A DNA stretch of 64,000 nt from Woeseiaceae bacterium (GTDB taxonomy: Bacteria; Pseudomonadota; Gammaproteobacteria; Steroidobacterales; Woeseiaceae), in assembly GCA_024640315.1 (NCBI GenBank), contig JAHEFF010000002.1:1-64000 (forward strand), given 5' to 3'. The notes under the pieces were generated by a model that saw only the letters and a program-made list of their open reading frames with translations, had not been told where the DNA came from and searched no databases. The position numbers and the translations under genes are program-made. Positions 18,627-30,589 of the stretch are shown in pieces (position 1 is the stretch's first letter; the number at the start of each line of letters is the position of its first letter).

Positions 18627-19715
18627 GTGCCAACCGAATCAGATCTGAAGAAATCGCTCGAATCCATCAACGTGCCGGACATTGATCGGCCCATCGCCGA
18701 CGTCGGACGCGTCAGTAACGCCAGGCTCGACAATGAAAGGGCCAGCATCGGGATAGAGCTCGGTTTTCCGGCGAACGGCATAGCGGAGCGGCTCGCGGAG
18801 ATCATTCGTACGCATGTCGCCGAGCACTTCGGGGCTAATGAAGCGGAGGTCGCCATCAGCACCAAAATTGCTGCACACGGGGTACAGAGAAATCTGAAAC
18901 CACTGGAGAATGTCAGCAACATCATTGCTATCGCGTCAGGCAAGGGTGGTGTCGGGAAATCGACCACCGCAGTAAACCTGGCGCTTGCGCTGTCGGGCGA
19001 GGGCGCCAGTGTCGGCATTCTGGATGCCGATATCTACGGGCCGAGCATCCCCCTGATGCTTGGCGTGGCCGGCGAGACGCCGGACAGCGATGACGGTCAG
19101 TCGCTCAATCCCCTCAAAGCGCATGGTCTCCAGGTCATGTCGATCGGATTTCTGATCGAGGCGGACCAGCCAATGGTTTGGCGCGGGCCCATGGTGACCC
19201 AGGCGCTCAACCAGATGCTGCAGCATACCCGATGGTCGGATCTCGACTACCTGATCGTCGATATGCCGCCAGGTACCGGTGACATTCAGTTGACATTATC
19301 GCAACAGGTTCCGGTGAGCGGCGCCGTCATTGTCACGACGCCGCAGGATATCGCCTTGCTCGATGCGAGAAAGGGGTTGCAGATGTTCCGCAAGGTCTCC
19401 GTACCGGTCCTTGGCATCGTTGAGAATATGAGCACTCATATCTGTACGAACTGCGGCCACGAGGAGCCATTGTTCGGCAGCGGCGGCGGAGCAAAGATGG
19501 CAGCGGATTTTGACGTCGAATTGCTCGGCCAGTTGCCCCTCGATCTCAGAATCCGACAACAAACCGACAGCGGCAAACCGAGTGTCATCGCGGAACCCAA
19601 TGAGGGTCCCGCCGAGGCTTATCGGCAAACTGCCCGGCGCATGGCGGCCCGCCTTGCCACGCGCGGCAGGGACTACAGCAGCAAATTCCCGAATATTGTC
19701 GTTGAGAACACCTGA
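18627..19715 (+). CDS. apbC: Mrp/ApbC-family Fe-S cluster carrier P-loop ATPase
   Basis: A 362-aa protein that binds and transfers [4Fe-4S] clusters to apoproteins. It has an N-terminal MIP18/DUF59-like domain (about 1-85), the deviant Walker A GKGGVGKST, DADIYGPSIP, VDMPPGTGD, and the C-terminal cluster-binding CTNC motif (CxxC) before GHEEPLFGSGGG. The start is GTG 18627. It is followed immediately by dcd with no gap. Confidence 0.95.
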   Translation: MPTESDLKKSLESINVPDIDRPIADVGRVSNARLDNERASIGIELGFPANGIAERLAEIIRTHVAEHFGANEAEVAISTKIAAHGVQRNLKPLENVSNIIAIASGKGGVGKSTTAVNLALALSGEGASVGILDADIYGPSIPLMLGVAGETPDSDDGQSLNPLKAHGLQVMSIGFLIEADQPMVWRGPMVTQALNQMLQHTRWSDLDYLIVDMPPGTGDIQLTLSQQVPVSGAVIVTTPQDIALLDARKGLQMFRKVSVPVLGIVENMSTHICTNCGHEEPLFGSGGGAKMAADFDVELLGQLPLDLRIRQQTDSGKPSVIAEPNEGPAEAYRQTARRMAARLATRGRDYSSKFPNIVVENT

Positions 19716-20282
19716 ATGAGCATCAAAGCAGATCGCTGGATCCGGAAGATGGCGACCGAACACGGCATGATTGAGCCCTTTGAGCCGGGTCAGGTGCGAG
19801 AAAACGACGGTGGTCGGATCGTGTCCTACGGCACTTCCAGTTATGGCTACGATGTTCGCTGTGCCGACGAGTTCAAGATCTTCACGAATATCGAATCGGC
19901 ATTCGTCGACCCGAAGTCCTTCGACGAGTCCAGTTTCGTCGACAAGCAAAGTGATGTTTGCGTCATCCCGCCGAATTCATTCGCGCTCGCCCGTACCGTG
20001 GAGTACTTACGAATTCCGCGCCAGGTGCTGACAATCTGCCTTGGAAAATCGACGTATGCCCGTTGCGGCATCATCGTCAATGTCACGCCACTGGAGCCGG
20101 AGTGGGAAGGCCACGTCACGCTGGAGTTCTCCAATACCACCCCCTTGCCTGCGAAGATCTATGCCAACGAAGGCGTCGCTCAGATGCTGTTCTTCGAGTC
20201 CGATGAGGAATGCGAAACCTCCTATCGGGACCGCGGCGGCAAATACCAGGGCCAGCAGGGGGTCACGCTCCCTAAAGCCTGA
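19716..20282 (+). CDS. dcd: dCTP deaminase
   Basis: A 188-aa homotrimeric enzyme that deaminates dCTP to dUTP, feeding dTMP synthesis. Family blocks seen are [21 protein letters not shown], and the catalytic-Glu region [16 protein letters not shown], followed by the C-terminal lid with [13 protein letters not shown] directly follows the mrp stop codon. Length and motifs match the monofunctional proteobacterial enzyme. Confidence 0.97.
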   Translation: MSIKADRWIRKMATEHGMIEPFEPGQVRENDGGRIVSYGTSSYGYDVRCADEFKIFTNIESAFVDPKSFDESSFVDKQSDVCVIPPNSFALARTVEYLRIPRQVLTICLGKSTYARCGIIVNVTPLEPEWEGHVTLEFSNTTPLPAKIYANEGVAQMLFFESDEECETSYRDRGGKYQGQQGVTLPKA

Positions 20283-20348
20283 TGCTCCCGCATTGACTTT
20301 GATCTGTGCAGTGTCCCGGTTCTTGCCGATCCAGGAAGGTCCGGGGGT

Positions 20349-20996
20349 TCAGGTGTATTGCAGGGGTTTATCGAGGATTTGATCGTCGAGCCAGGCGTGG
20401 CCGTCACGATATTCCAGACGTCCGGCAGCGTACAACGCAGCCGCCTCCGGATAAATCCTGTGTTCGACCGTCAATACCCGTGCAGCCAGCGTAGTGGCGG
20501 TATCGCCTGCTTTGACGGGAACGCGCCCCTGGATTACGGGTGGTCCGCCATCCAGTTCTTCAGTGACAAAATGCACTGTACTGCCGTGCCACTTGTCCCC
20601 CGCATCCAGAGCGCGCTGATGCGTGTCCAGTCCCGGGTACTTTGGCAGCAGCGAAGGGTGGATGTTGAGTATCGCTCCGGCAAAATGATCAATAAAAACC
20701 GGTGTGAGAATGCGCATAAAACCGGCAAGAATGACCAGGTCAGGATGGTAGCGATCCAGTGTTGCGACCAGCGCCGCGTCGAAATCCTCCCGGGCCGGGT
20801 AGTCTCGGTGCTCAACGCATTCGACCTCGATGCCGGCATTCCGGGCGCGCTCGAGACCGGCTGCGTCGGGTTTGTTGCTCAGGACGAGGCACAGATCAAG
20901 ATCGAGTTCACCAGCTTGTGTCCGATCAATGAATGCCTGAAGATTGGTGCCGCTGCCGGAGATGAGTACGGCGGCGCGCATTTCTTTTCGTTTCAA
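20349..20996 (-). CDS. purN: Phosphoribosylglycinamide formyltransferase
   Basis: A 215-aa folate-dependent GAR transformylase, the third step of purine synthesis. The phosphate-binding loop is SGSGTNLQ, the catalytic region is LAGFMRIL ... [10 protein letters not shown], and the Asp of the active site lies in [13 protein letters not shown]. It overlaps purM by 4 nt, so the pair forms a purMN operon. It converges on dcd with a 66-bp gap. Confidence 0.97.
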   Translation of the reverse strand: MKRKEMRAAVLISGSGTNLQAFIDRTQAGELDLDLCLVLSNKPDAAGLERARNAGIEVECVEHRDYPAREDFDAALVATLDRYHPDLVILAGFMRILTPVFIDHFAGAILNIHPSLLPKYPGLDTHQRALDAGDKWHGSTVHFVTEELDGGPPVIQGRVPVKAGDTATTLAARVLTVEHRIYPEAAALYAAGRLEYRDGHAWLDDQILDKPLQYT

Positions 20997-22012
20997 AGGT
21001 AGACGACCGCACCAGCGCCGTCTGCAATCTGGCCCAGGTGCCAGGCCTGTTCGCCATGTTGTTCGAGCGTTTTGACAGCCGCGTCAACATCAGCCGCATC
21101 CACAATAACCACCATGCCAACGCCACAATTAAAGGTTCGGCGCATTTCATCGGTCTTAATTCGGCCGGAGGCCTGCAGCCAGTCGAATATCGGCGGTTGT
21201 TGCCAGCTCGTCGTGTCGATGACCGCGTGCATATCGCCGGCAAGAATCCTCGGTACGTTCTCGGTAATGCCGCCGCCGGTAATATGGGCCAGGCCTTTAA
21301 GGTTCGTTGTTTCCATGAGTTTCAGGATGGACCGCACATAGATTCGGGTCGGTTCCATCAACAGTGTTTCGGCATTGGTACCGTCTACGTTCCGGTTTTC
21401 CGTGATTTCGAGCACTTTGCGAACCAGGGAATAGCCGTTCGAGTGCGGTCCGCTGGATGCCAGGCCGATCATGGCGTCGCCGGGTTTGACGGAGGTGCCG
21501 TCTATGATGTTCTTGCGTTCCACCGCGCCGACGCAGAATCCGGCCAGGTCGTATTCACCTTCGGCGTACATGTCCGGCATTTCTGCAGTCTCGCCACCGA
21601 TGAGCGCAGCACCGGCCTGCTCGCAACCGTTGGCGATTCCACTAATGACTGCGGTCGCTAAATCAGTGTCCAGTCGTCCGCAGGCGAAGTAGTCGAGGAA
21701 AAACAGCGGTTCAGCGCCCTGTACGAGGACGTCATTAACGCACATCGCGACCAGGTCAATTCCTATGGTGTCGTGAATTCCGGTGATTTGCGCAAGTTTC
21801 AGCTTCGTGCCCACTCCATCCGTACCGGATACCAGTACCGGCTCTTCATAGCGGCCCGGCGGAATGGCAAAAAGGCCGCCGAAACCGCCCAGTCCGGCCA
21901 TTACTTCAGGCCGGCGAGTTCTGGCGACCAGCGGCTTGATTTGCTCAACGAGCGTGTTTCCGGCATCGATATCGACACCGGCATCTTTGTAGGTCAGGGA
22001 CTTTGACGTCAT
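20993..22012 (-). CDS. purM: Phosphoribosylformylglycinamidine cyclo-ligase (AIR synthetase)
   Basis: A 339-aa ATP-dependent enzyme of step five in purine synthesis. Family blocks are [58 protein letters not shown] and [10 protein letters not shown]. It is the first gene of the purMN operon. Upstream it is divergent from the DUF2066 gene across about 160 bp. Confidence 0.97.
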   Translation of the reverse strand: MTSKSLTYKDAGVDIDAGNTLVEQIKPLVARTRRPEVMAGLGGFGGLFAIPPGRYEEPVLVSGTDGVGTKLKLAQITGIHDTIGIDLVAMCVNDVLVQGAEPLFFLDYFACGRLDTDLATAVISGIANGCEQAGAALIGGETAEMPDMYAEGEYDLAGFCVGAVERKNIIDGTSVKPGDAMIGLASSGPHSNGYSLVRKVLEITENRNVDGTNAETLLMEPTRIYVRSILKLMETTNLKGLAHITGGGITENVPRILAGDMHAVIDTTSWQQPPIFDWLQASGRIKTDEMRRTFNCGVGMVVIVDAADVDAAVKTLEQHGEQAWHLGQIADGAGAVVYL

Positions 22013-22174
22013 TTTCGACTGAAATGCCTTTGGTTGCGGGACTGACCACTTTCATCATCGCCTCAAATTAGGCGGTAACAATGCGTGGCAAATTCTGTGA
22101 GGGCGATATAATAGATGTTCGACAGGTATCGGGAAACCACCTTTTCACCTTCGCTGGCCAGGCAAACAAACGAA

Positions 22175-23362
22175 ATGCAGATTGAATTGATGGAACGAGG
22201 ATGCGACCGAGGATCCACGGCGAGTACGTGCAGACTGGCACTGGCGATATTGCTGTTGATATTGGCCTGGAGTTTTCCCCAGGCATTCGCCCTTGAAATG
22301 ACTTCGCTCTACTCGGTAGAGGTGCCGCTTGATCCCGATGACCCCGATTCCGAGGCCAGCGCATATCGAGCGGCAATGGCAGAGGTTCTCGTGCGGGTGA
22401 CGGGAACAACGGCTGCCGCCAATTCAGTGGACCTGGCAGCACTCTTTCCGAACCCTCGTCAGTACGTCACGCAGTATCAGCCCGGACCCGATGACACGTT
22501 GATCGTCACGCTCGACGGTCCGGCCATCGAAAAAGTCCTGCAGCAGTCCGGTGCCACTGTCTGGGGTACTGACCGGCCGTTGACCATTGTCTGGCTCGCC
22601 GTCGACTGGGGCCTGGGCGATCGCGAAATTGTTGCGGGCGATGACCCTGACCGGGTGTCAGCGGATGGCCGGACGATCGATCGAAACCGGTTGCTCCGCG
22701 AAAGGGTGCAGGCTGTCGCAACGCGACGTGGACTGCCCATCGTATTCCCGTTGCTTGATATCGAAGATATCCAGAACATTGGCTTCAGCGATATCTGGGG
22801 CGGTTTTGACGATCCGCTGCTCGAGGCATCCGCCCGATATGGCGCACCATCAGTTCTGGTCGGGCGGATACGGCCCGATGAAGTACAGCCGCCTCGCTGG
22901 ACGTGGTACCTGGACGGACAACGATTCGCCTGGCCCGGTCAACCGGAAGAAGCGATGGATCAACTGGCTGACGCACTGGCCGCCCGCGATGCGATCCGCG
23001 GCGACGAGGAAGCCGAATTGATTGAGTTGACCATTTCCGGTGTTAGCTCTGTCGTCGCTTACGGGCGGATACAGCAATACCTCGAAAACCTTCGGGGTAT
23101 TCAGAGGCTGGCGATCAGCTCGGTCGCAGCAGACCGAATTGTGTACGAGGTCGAGGTGCAGGGCGGTGCGGAGCGCCTGGGTGATATGCTGGCGGTGAGC
23201 AGCATGCTCGAACGTCGTGATCAGGCTATCGGCTTTGATAGCGGCTCGTACGGTGCGAACAACCGACGCGGAGCGACGCTTGAATTTGAATACCGGCCGC
23301 CACCGGCACCGACAATGGATGCCGATCCGGTCCTGCGCCAGGACGGGTACCCGGAGAGCTGA
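22175..23362 (+). CDS. DUF2066 domain-containing exported protein
   Basis: A protein of about 395 aa with a hydrophobic export segment (CRLALAILLLILAWSFPQAF) and a DUF2066 domain (EVLVRVTGT and the IVWLAVDWG region). The start is uncertain: the frame is open from ATG 22115, but a TATAAT box at 22107-22112 would place transcription start beyond that codon. ATG 22175 is preferred and ATG 22190 is possible. In many Gammaproteobacteria this gene lies between purM and the PerM/hda genes, as here. Function is unknown. Confidence 0.8.
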   Translation: MQIELMERGCDRGSTASTCRLALAILLLILAWSFPQAFALEMTSLYSVEVPLDPDDPDSEASAYRAAMAEVLVRVTGTTAAANSVDLAALFPNPRQYVTQYQPGPDDTLIVTLDGPAIEKVLQQSGATVWGTDRPLTIVWLAVDWGLGDREIVAGDDPDRVSADGRTIDRNRLLRERVQAVATRRGLPIVFPLLDIEDIQNIGFSDIWGGFDDPLLEASARYGAPSVLVGRIRPDEVQPPRWTWYLDGQRFAWPGQPEEAMDQLADALAARDAIRGDEEAELIELTISGVSSVVAYGRIQQYLENLRGIQRLAISSVAADRIVYEVEVQGGAERLGDMLAVSSMLERRDQAIGFDSGSYGANNRRGATLEFEYRPPPAPTMDADPVLRQDGYPES

Positions 23363-23366
23363 TTAC

Positions 23367-23948
23367 ATGTCCTTGCGCTGGCTGCCAAATGCCATATCGC
23401 TAATGCGCATCGTGCTGGTTGTGCCGATCCTGATGTTTATCGTCGATGGGCGCTACGGCCTGGCACTGATTCTTTTTTTCGTCGCCGGGTTTTCAGACGG
23501 TATCGATGGTTTTCTCGCCAAGCGCTTCGACTGGCATACCCGAATTGGCGCGTTACTTGACCCCATTGCGGACAAGTTACTGGTCGGCGGGACTTTTATT
23601 ACGCTGGTGTTTACCGGCCTCATACCGGTTTGGCTCGCGGTCCTGGTGATTTTCAGGGATGTCGTCATCGTGGGCGGCGCCACGGCATATAACTTCCTCG
23701 TACGACCTGTCGAGGGTGAGCCAACCAGGATTAGTAAACTGAACACTGCACTGCAGCTGTTATTCGTTGTGTTTACTTTGAGTCAGGCAGGTTTCGGCTG
23801 GCCGGACCAGATCGCCGTCACTGTCATAGGCGCTGGTGTCCTGGTGACAGTGGTGATCAGCGGTATCGACTATGTGTGGTCATGGGCGCGCCTGGCCCGA
23901 GAGGGTGAGCAACAGGAAAGCGCCGTTGCGGAACCAAAAAATGGATAA
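23367..23948 (+). CDS. CDP-alcohol phosphatidyltransferase family protein (PgsA-like)
   Basis: A 193-aa membrane enzyme that transfers a CDP-activated phosphatidyl group to an alcohol. The catalytic signature runs from SDGIDGFLAKR to GALLDPIADK (D-x2-D-G ... G-x3-D-x3-D). ATG 23367 gives the typical start MSLRWLPNAISLMRI; the longer frame from 23217 lies in the preceding gene. It is shorter and distinct from housekeeping PgsA by context, so the acceptor alcohol is not certain. It overlaps the next gene by 8 nt. Confidence 0.88.
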   Translation: MSLRWLPNAISLMRIVLVVPILMFIVDGRYGLALILFFVAGFSDGIDGFLAKRFDWHTRIGALLDPIADKLLVGGTFITLVFTGLIPVWLAVLVIFRDVVIVGGATAYNFLVRPVEGEPTRISKLNTALQLLFVVFTLSQAGFGWPDQIAVTVIGAGVLVTVVISGIDYVWSWARLAREGEQQESAVAEPKNG

Positions 23949-25040
23949 CAGCTTTCGCGTCAGCTGGATGATCGCCATTGCGTTGAGCGGATGGCTGCTG
24001 TATTTGCTCGCTCCTGTTTTGACGCCTTTCGTCGCCTCGGCATTACTGGCGTACATTGGTGATCCTCTGGCTGACAGGCTGCAGCGACTCAAGTTTCCCC
24101 GGACGATCGCGGTGGTTAGCGTCTTCCTGCTGACGTTTCTCGGCATTGGATTACTGGTACTGCTCGTGCTGCCGCTCGTTCGCAGCCAGGTGTCCGCATT
24201 CCTGACAGCACTGCCCGATATTGTGGCCGAGGCCGAGCAGGTCTGGTTGCCGGGGCTGACAGATTTCCTCGGTATTGATCCTGGCGAGGAGGTCGGGCTT
24301 GCCGCATTTGTGAGCCGCTACAGTGATATGGCGGGCAATTGGGGCACCACGGTTTTGCTCTCGCTAGGCAAGGGAGGTGGCGCTCTCGCGGCAGCGGTTA
24401 TCAGCCTGTTCCTGATTCCGATCCTGACCTTCTACCTGCTGCGTGACTGGGATTCAATTCTCGCCAGGCTCGGCGCACTGGTGCCGTCTCGCCAGCGCGA
24501 TACCGTTTTCAAACTGGCCCGCGAGACTGACGATGTGCTGGGTGCATTCTTGCGCGGCCAGATACTCGTCATGATCGGTCTTGGTACGATTTACTCGATC
24601 GGGCTCAGCGTCGTCGGTGTAAATTTCGCGATCGCGATTGGCGTCGTGGCCGGACTCGTCAGCTTTGTACCTTATCTTGGCTTTGTGTTCGGCATCGTCC
24701 TGGCCGGCTTGACCGTTGCCCTGGAACCGGATCCGCTGCTGCGTCTTGTGGGCGTCGTGGCGACATTCTCGATCGGTCAGTTCATCGAGGGATCTGTGCT
24801 AACGCCGAAGCTTGTCGGCGACCGTATAGGCCTGCATCCGGTTATCGTCATTTTCGCTGTCGCTGCAGGCGGTCAGCTATTCGGCTTCTTCGGCATCCTG
24901 CTCGCGTTGCCTGCGGCTGCCGTGTTGTCCGTTCTCGTCCGCTTTGCCTATAACAATTACCTGGCGGAGCATCCGGAGTCGCGGAAGATCGAGGCCGAGC
25001 TTGAGTCGAAACTGGAGGGAAGCGCGGAGGACACAACGTC

Positions 25041-25044
<4 letters not shown>
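23941..25044 (+). CDS. AI-2E family transporter / PerM-like permease
   Basis: A 367-aa polytopic protein with paired N-terminal helices, a soluble middle part (roughly 75-150) and a C-terminal block of helices. VPYLGFVFGIVLA and IGQFIEGSVLTPKLVGDRIGLHP are strong AI-2E/PerM signatures. Members are proposed exporters or antiporters; the substrate here is unknown. ATG 23941 overlaps the previous gene by 8 nt, and the stop overlaps the hda TTG start by 4 nt. Confidence 0.9.
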
Positions 25045-26672
<1,628 letters not shown>

Positions 26673-26793
26673 GGTTTTCCGGCAATTCCCTGATCGAATA
26701 CTGAAGTCCGGCAACTTTATCAGCAGATCAGGCCTCCGTCAGGCTTCTGAGCACCGCTTGACTGCGCCCGTCAGCACTTGTTAGCTTTGCTCG

Positions 26794-27138
26794 GTGCGCA
26801 AGACAACTTCACGTAAAAGCATTGAATTTAGCCCTGTTACGCTAGTACGGGCAGCAATGTTCGTTTTGCTGCTCGCTCTGGGAGCCTGCGGTACCAATCC
26901 GCCTGTCCAGGAAATGAGTGACGCCAGGCAGGCCATTGCGGTAGCAAGAGAAGCGGGCGCAGCAGAATATGCTGCCGTCGACCTGCGCGCTGCAGAAGAC
27001 TACCTCGATAGTGCGCTCAGAAATCTTTCCCGCAAGGATTATGCATTGGCGCGTGCAGACGCGGTCGAGGCCAAGGTCAAGGCAATGTCGGCGCTGGCAA
27101 GTGCCGAAGCGTCGAATCAGGCCAACCCGCAACCCTGA
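26794..27138 (+). CDS. DUF4398 domain-containing lipoprotein
   Basis: A 114-aa protein starting at GTG. It has a signal peptide with lipobox LALGAC, then a DUF4398 helical domain (MSDARQAIAVAREAGA, with A-rich helices to the end). It is presumably acylated and inserted in the envelope facing the periplasm. Such proteins are often linked to OmpA-like peptidoglycan binding in other genomes, but no OmpA domain follows here. Function unknown. Confidence 0.85.
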   Translation: MRKTTSRKSIEFSPVTLVRAAMFVLLLALGACGTNPPVQEMSDARQAIAVAREAGAAEYAAVDLRAAEDYLDSALRNLSRKDYALARADAVEAKVKAMSALASAEASNQANPQP

Positions 27139-27163
27139 ACCCCACGAGAACTGTCTCCAGGCC

Positions 27164-27427
27164 ATGTGCCGTCAATTTAAAGTCAGCGGCCGCGTTCAGG
27201 GCGTATTTTTCAGGGCAAGTACTCGCGACGTCGCGGTCCCGCTGCAACTGACAGGGCATGCGATCAACATGCCCGACGGCAGCGTTGAAGTGCGCGCCTG
27301 CGGCGACGGCGCAGCGATCGATCAGCTACACGAGTGGCTGAACCAGGGCCCGCCCCGCGCAAGCGTGACCACTGTCGAGGAAATTGCGACCACATGCACA
27401 CATCCTGACCGATTCACCACGGGCTGA
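27164..27427 (+). CDS. acyP: Acylphosphatase
   Basis: An 87-aa enzyme that hydrolyses acyl phosphates. The signature GRVQGVFFRAST carries the catalytic Arg, and the Asn lies in HAINMPDGSVEV. ATG 27164 sets the usual short N-terminus (MCRQFKVSGRVQG); the long upstream frame lies inside the DUF4398 gene. It follows that gene by 25 nt on the same strand. Confidence 0.93.
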   Translation: MCRQFKVSGRVQGVFFRASTRDVAVPLQLTGHAINMPDGSVEVRACGDGAAIDQLHEWLNQGPPRASVTTVEEIATTCTHPDRFTTG

Positions 27428-27484
27428 ATTTGCCTGGACGCGTATCCCGACATGACCGTTCGATGGCCTCATCCCGCCTGGTAA

Positions 27485-28051
27485 TCAGGCCCGGAACCAC
27501 TTGAGGCGGAGCTTGTCGAGAACCTTGTTCGGGTATTTTCTCTGTCCGAGTGAGCCGTTATAACGGCCGAGGGCACGAATCAGGTCGCCTTTTTCCATCT
27601 CCATGTAGTACTTGAGGATGGTACAGCCGAATCGAAGATTGGTTTCGATGTGCATCAGGTTGTCGTTGGGTCTGCCAATCTCGTTCAGCCAGAACGGCAT
27701 AATCTGCATCAATCCGCGCGCACCGGCGACCGAAATGGCAAAGCGGTCAAAATTGCTTTCAACATCGATGACAGCCAGAACGAGCTCGGGTGGGAGTTCG
27801 GACCGTGTCGCCTCGAAATGCACACGAGTCAGAATTTCGATGCGTTCCTGTGGATCCTTCACCTGACGTGTAAGGCGCGCGGACATATCCGTCAGCCAGA
27901 CCTGGGCATCGAAATGATCCGGAAAACTGTCGACGTCGTTTGCCGCTTCGCGCAGGAGAGCAATAAGCTCGGGGTCAGGTTCCTGCTGAGCAACAACGGT
28001 GTCCGGCGCCCAGGCGATTGTCCATGCAATGAGTAGAACGGCTAGCCGCAT
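27485..28051 (-). CDS. Lytic murein transglycosylase (SLT domain)
   Basis: A 188-aa exported protein with a signal peptide (LAVLLIAWTIAWAPDTVVA) and a single SLT/goose-lysozyme-like domain. The catalytic Glu lies in AVIDVESNFD, followed by AGARGLMQIMP and the ALGRYNGSLG motif. It cleaves peptidoglycan between MurNAc and GlcNAc. It lies 39 nt downstream of proS on the same strand. Confidence 0.9.
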   Translation of the reverse strand: MRLAVLLIAWTIAWAPDTVVAQQEPDPELIALLREAANDVDSFPDHFDAQVWLTDMSARLTRQVKDPQERIEILTRVHFEATRSELPPELVLAVIDVESNFDRFAISVAGARGLMQIMPFWLNEIGRPNDNLMHIETNLRFGCTILKYYMEMEKGDLIRALGRYNGSLGQRKYPNKVLDKLRLKWFRA

Positions 28052-28090
28052 GTGAGACTTCCTGATCGGACTGACTGCAGTGTGAGTGTT

Positions 28091-29797
28091 CTAGCTTAAC
28101 GATGATTCTTTAAGCAAATTGAGAGCATCTTCACGTTTCATCATACGCGAGTCATCGTCACGCCGGTGCCGGTACTCGAGCTCCCCGGCTTCCAGGCCGC
28201 GGTCGCTGATCACCAGGCGGTGAGGTATGCCGATCAGCTCCGCGTCAGCGAACTTGACGCCGGGTCTCGCATCACGATCGTCAAACAATACGTCAAGGCC
28301 GAGTTCGGCCAGTTCCGCGTAGAGAGCTTCGGCCGCTTCGCGCAAAGTGTCGGAGCGGTGCATGTTGATGGGAATCAACACGACGTCGAACGGCGCCAGA
28401 GGCTCCGGCCAGATGATTCCACGCTCGTCATTGTTCTGCTCGATAGCTGCGCCAACAATGCGCGTAATGCCGATGCCATAACAACCCATTAGCAAAGTGA
28501 CGTCATTGCCGTCCTGGTCCTGGATGGTTGCATTCATCGCTTCTGAGTAACTGGTTCCAAGTTGGAAAATGTGCCCGACCTCGATGCCCCGGGCGATGCT
28601 CAATGTGCCTTTGCCGCCTGGCGTGGAATCGCCCTCGACGACGTTTCGCAAGTCAACGGTTTTGGGCGTATCGATATCACGACCGAAATTTACGCCTGTC
28701 AGATGCATGTCTGCTTCGTTCGCGCCGCAAACGAAATCCGACATGACTTTTGTGGCGTGGTCATAGAAGACGGGGATTTTGAGGCCGATAGGGCCGGCAA
28801 AACCTGGTTTGCAGCCGGTGACGCGGACGATCGTTGCCGGGTCGGACATTGTGAGAGGAGAGGCGACACCCGGTATTTTCGCCGCTTTGATAGCGTTCAG
28901 CTCGTGATCGCCCCTCAGAACAAGCGCGACCGGTTGCTCGTCGCCTTCGACGATGAGGGTTTTGAGTGTCTGCTCCGGTTTCAGGCTCAGCAGCGTTGTC
29001 AGTTCCTCAATAGTTTTGGTATTCGGCGTGCTGACTTTCTCGAGTTCCAGCTCTGGCGCCAACGCTTCTCCATCCGCTGCGGTGGTTGCCGCGGTTTCTA
29101 CGTTAGAGGCAAAATTATCTTCGTCGCACCAGGCGATGGCGTCCTCTCCGGAATCTGCCAGCACGTGAAATTCCTGCGAACGGTTGCCACCAATCTCTCC
29201 GCTATCAGCATCGACCACACGAAATTTCAGTCCAAGCCGCTCGAATATTGCAGTGTAGGCGGCGTGCATGACCTGGTAGCTTTGCTCCAGGCCCGCCTGG
29301 TCAACGTCAAATGAATAGGCGTCTTTCATTGTAAATTCGCGTGCACGCATCACGCCGAATCGCGGGCGTATTTCGTCGCGAAACTTGGTCTGGATCTGGT
29401 AGAAGTTGACCGGTAGTTGTTTGTAGCTTCTTAGTTCTCTGCGCGCGATATCCGTGATGACTTCTTCATGTGTCGGACCAAAGCAATAGTCTCTCTGGTG
29501 ACGATCTTGCATTCGGAGCAGCAGATTGCCGTACTTTTCCCAGCGTCCGGTTTCCTGCCACAGTTCTGCTGGTTGCACCGCGGGCATCAGGACTTCCAGC
29601 GCGCCGGCCCGATCCATTTCTTCGCGAACGATGGCCTCCACTTTGCGCAAAACTCTGAGGCCCAGGGGCATCCAGGTAAAAAGGCCCGATGAAAGACGCC
29701 GAATGAGGCCCGCACGAAGCATCAGCTGGTGGCTGACGATTTCTGCTTCCGCAGGGGTGTCCCGTAAAGTTGATAGTCCAAATCTGGTGAAACGCAT
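28091..29797 (-). CDS. proS: Prolyl-tRNA synthetase (bacterial type with editing domain)
   Basis: A 568-aa class II synthetase. Motif 2/3-type blocks are [19 protein letters not shown] and [18 protein letters not shown]. The YbaK-like editing insertion sits at about 230-395 ([18 protein letters not shown]). The anticodon-binding domain follows at the C-terminus ([23 protein letters not shown]). It starts with [15 protein letters not shown], normal for the family. Confidence 0.97.
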   Translation of the reverse strand: MRFTRFGLSTLRDTPAEAEIVSHQLMLRAGLIRRLSSGLFTWMPLGLRVLRKVEAIVREEMDRAGALEVLMPAVQPAELWQETGRWEKYGNLLLRMQDRHQRDYCFGPTHEEVITDIARRELRSYKQLPVNFYQIQTKFRDEIRPRFGVMRAREFTMKDAYSFDVDQAGLEQSYQVMHAAYTAIFERLGLKFRVVDADSGEIGGNRSQEFHVLADSGEDAIAWCDEDNFASNVETAATTAADGEALAPELELEKVSTPNTKTIEELTTLLSLKPEQTLKTLIVEGDEQPVALVLRGDHELNAIKAAKIPGVASPLTMSDPATIVRVTGCKPGFAGPIGLKIPVFYDHATKVMSDFVCGANEADMHLTGVNFGRDIDTPKTVDLRNVVEGDSTPGGKGTLSIARGIEVGHIFQLGTSYSEAMNATIQDQDGNDVTLLMGCYGIGITRIVGAAIEQNNDERGIIWPEPLAPFDVVLIPINMHRSDTLREAAEALYAELAELGLDVLFDDRDARPGVKFADAELIGIPHRLVISDRGLEAGELEYRHRRDDDSRMMKREDALNLLKESSLS

Positions 29798-29924
29798 GTA
29801 TAGTCTGTTTCCGCTTGCTGTGGCGGGCGTATTCTACACGAGAGTTTGTGCGTCTGACCTTTAAAAAGGCGTCGGCGCTGCATGCGGGTTAGCCAGGACA
29901 TAAGAAAAGCAGGACGAAGCGGTT

Positions 29925-30551
29925 TTGAAGGGCAAACGTAATTCTTTTGTCGCCAGGGAGGGCTTTCCGTTCCTGGCTGCGGCTATGATTGGCATAGTCG
30001 CCGCATGGCAATTTGCCAGCCCCCTTTATAGCCTTGCACCCCTCTTCCTGCTCGGTTGGTTTTTGCTTGTTTTTCGCGATCCGATCCGCATCGTTCCGGC
30101 GGTGCCGCTTGGTGTCATCAGCCCTGTCGATGGAACCGTCGTGGAAGTCGGGCTAACCGACAGCGGGGCATTGAATGGTGAGGCGCACAAGATTTTTATT
30201 CGCGTCGATATCCTCGGCAGCTATACGGCAAGAAGCCCGGTCGAAGGGAAGATCATGGACTTTCGCGGTGCAGTCCCTAACAGTGCAGCGGTTGGCAATG
30301 CCGGCGGGTTGTGGGTGCAGACAGACGAAAATGACGATGTCGTCCTGCAGTTTCACGAGCAACGTTTCGGCATCGCTCCACTGGCATTTCTGGGCTATGG
30401 TGAGCGCGTAGGCCAGGGGCAGCGTTGCGCTTATTTGCGCCTCGCCAGGATTGCCGAAGTACAATTGCCTATCAATGGCCGGGTCCTCGTGACCGAGGGG
30501 CAGAAGGTATCGGCCGGCATCGACGTGCTGGCCCAATTGCCGCATCCCTGA
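29925..30551 (+). CDS. Phosphatidylserine decarboxylase-like protein lacking the self-cleavage Ser
   Basis: A 208-aa protein with the short-type Psd architecture: an N-terminal REGFPF, a TM hairpin, FRDPIRIVP and SPVDGTVVEV. In active enzymes a GS pair is cleaved to form the pyruvoyl group. At the equivalent place this protein reads LAR (residues 173-175) before IAEVQLP. The upstream conserved DVHVNR-type His region is also changed (VDILGSYTARSP). It is therefore unlikely to be a decarboxylase. It starts at TTG 29925 and is followed by a UDG gene. The role is unknown. Confidence 0.75.
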   Translation: MKGKRNSFVAREGFPFLAAAMIGIVAAWQFASPLYSLAPLFLLGWFLLVFRDPIRIVPAVPLGVISPVDGTVVEVGLTDSGALNGEAHKIFIRVDILGSYTARSPVEGKIMDFRGAVPNSAAVGNAGGLWVQTDENDDVVLQFHEQRFGIAPLAFLGYGERVGQGQRCAYLRLARIAEVQLPINGRVLVTEGQKVSAGIDVLAQLPHP

Positions 30552-30589
30552 TCCCCTTGTGGCCTGGTTTGGATTGGGAGATCGAGAAC

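Noticed and set aside
22115..22174. Start of the DUF2066 gene at ATG 22115
   Set aside because: A TATAAT box immediately before this codon would put the transcript start after it. Kept as an alternative only.
30425..30589. N-terminal extension of the uracil-DNA glycosylase
   Set aside because: These codons overlap the preceding gene in another frame and show no family similarity; ATG 30590 fits the family.
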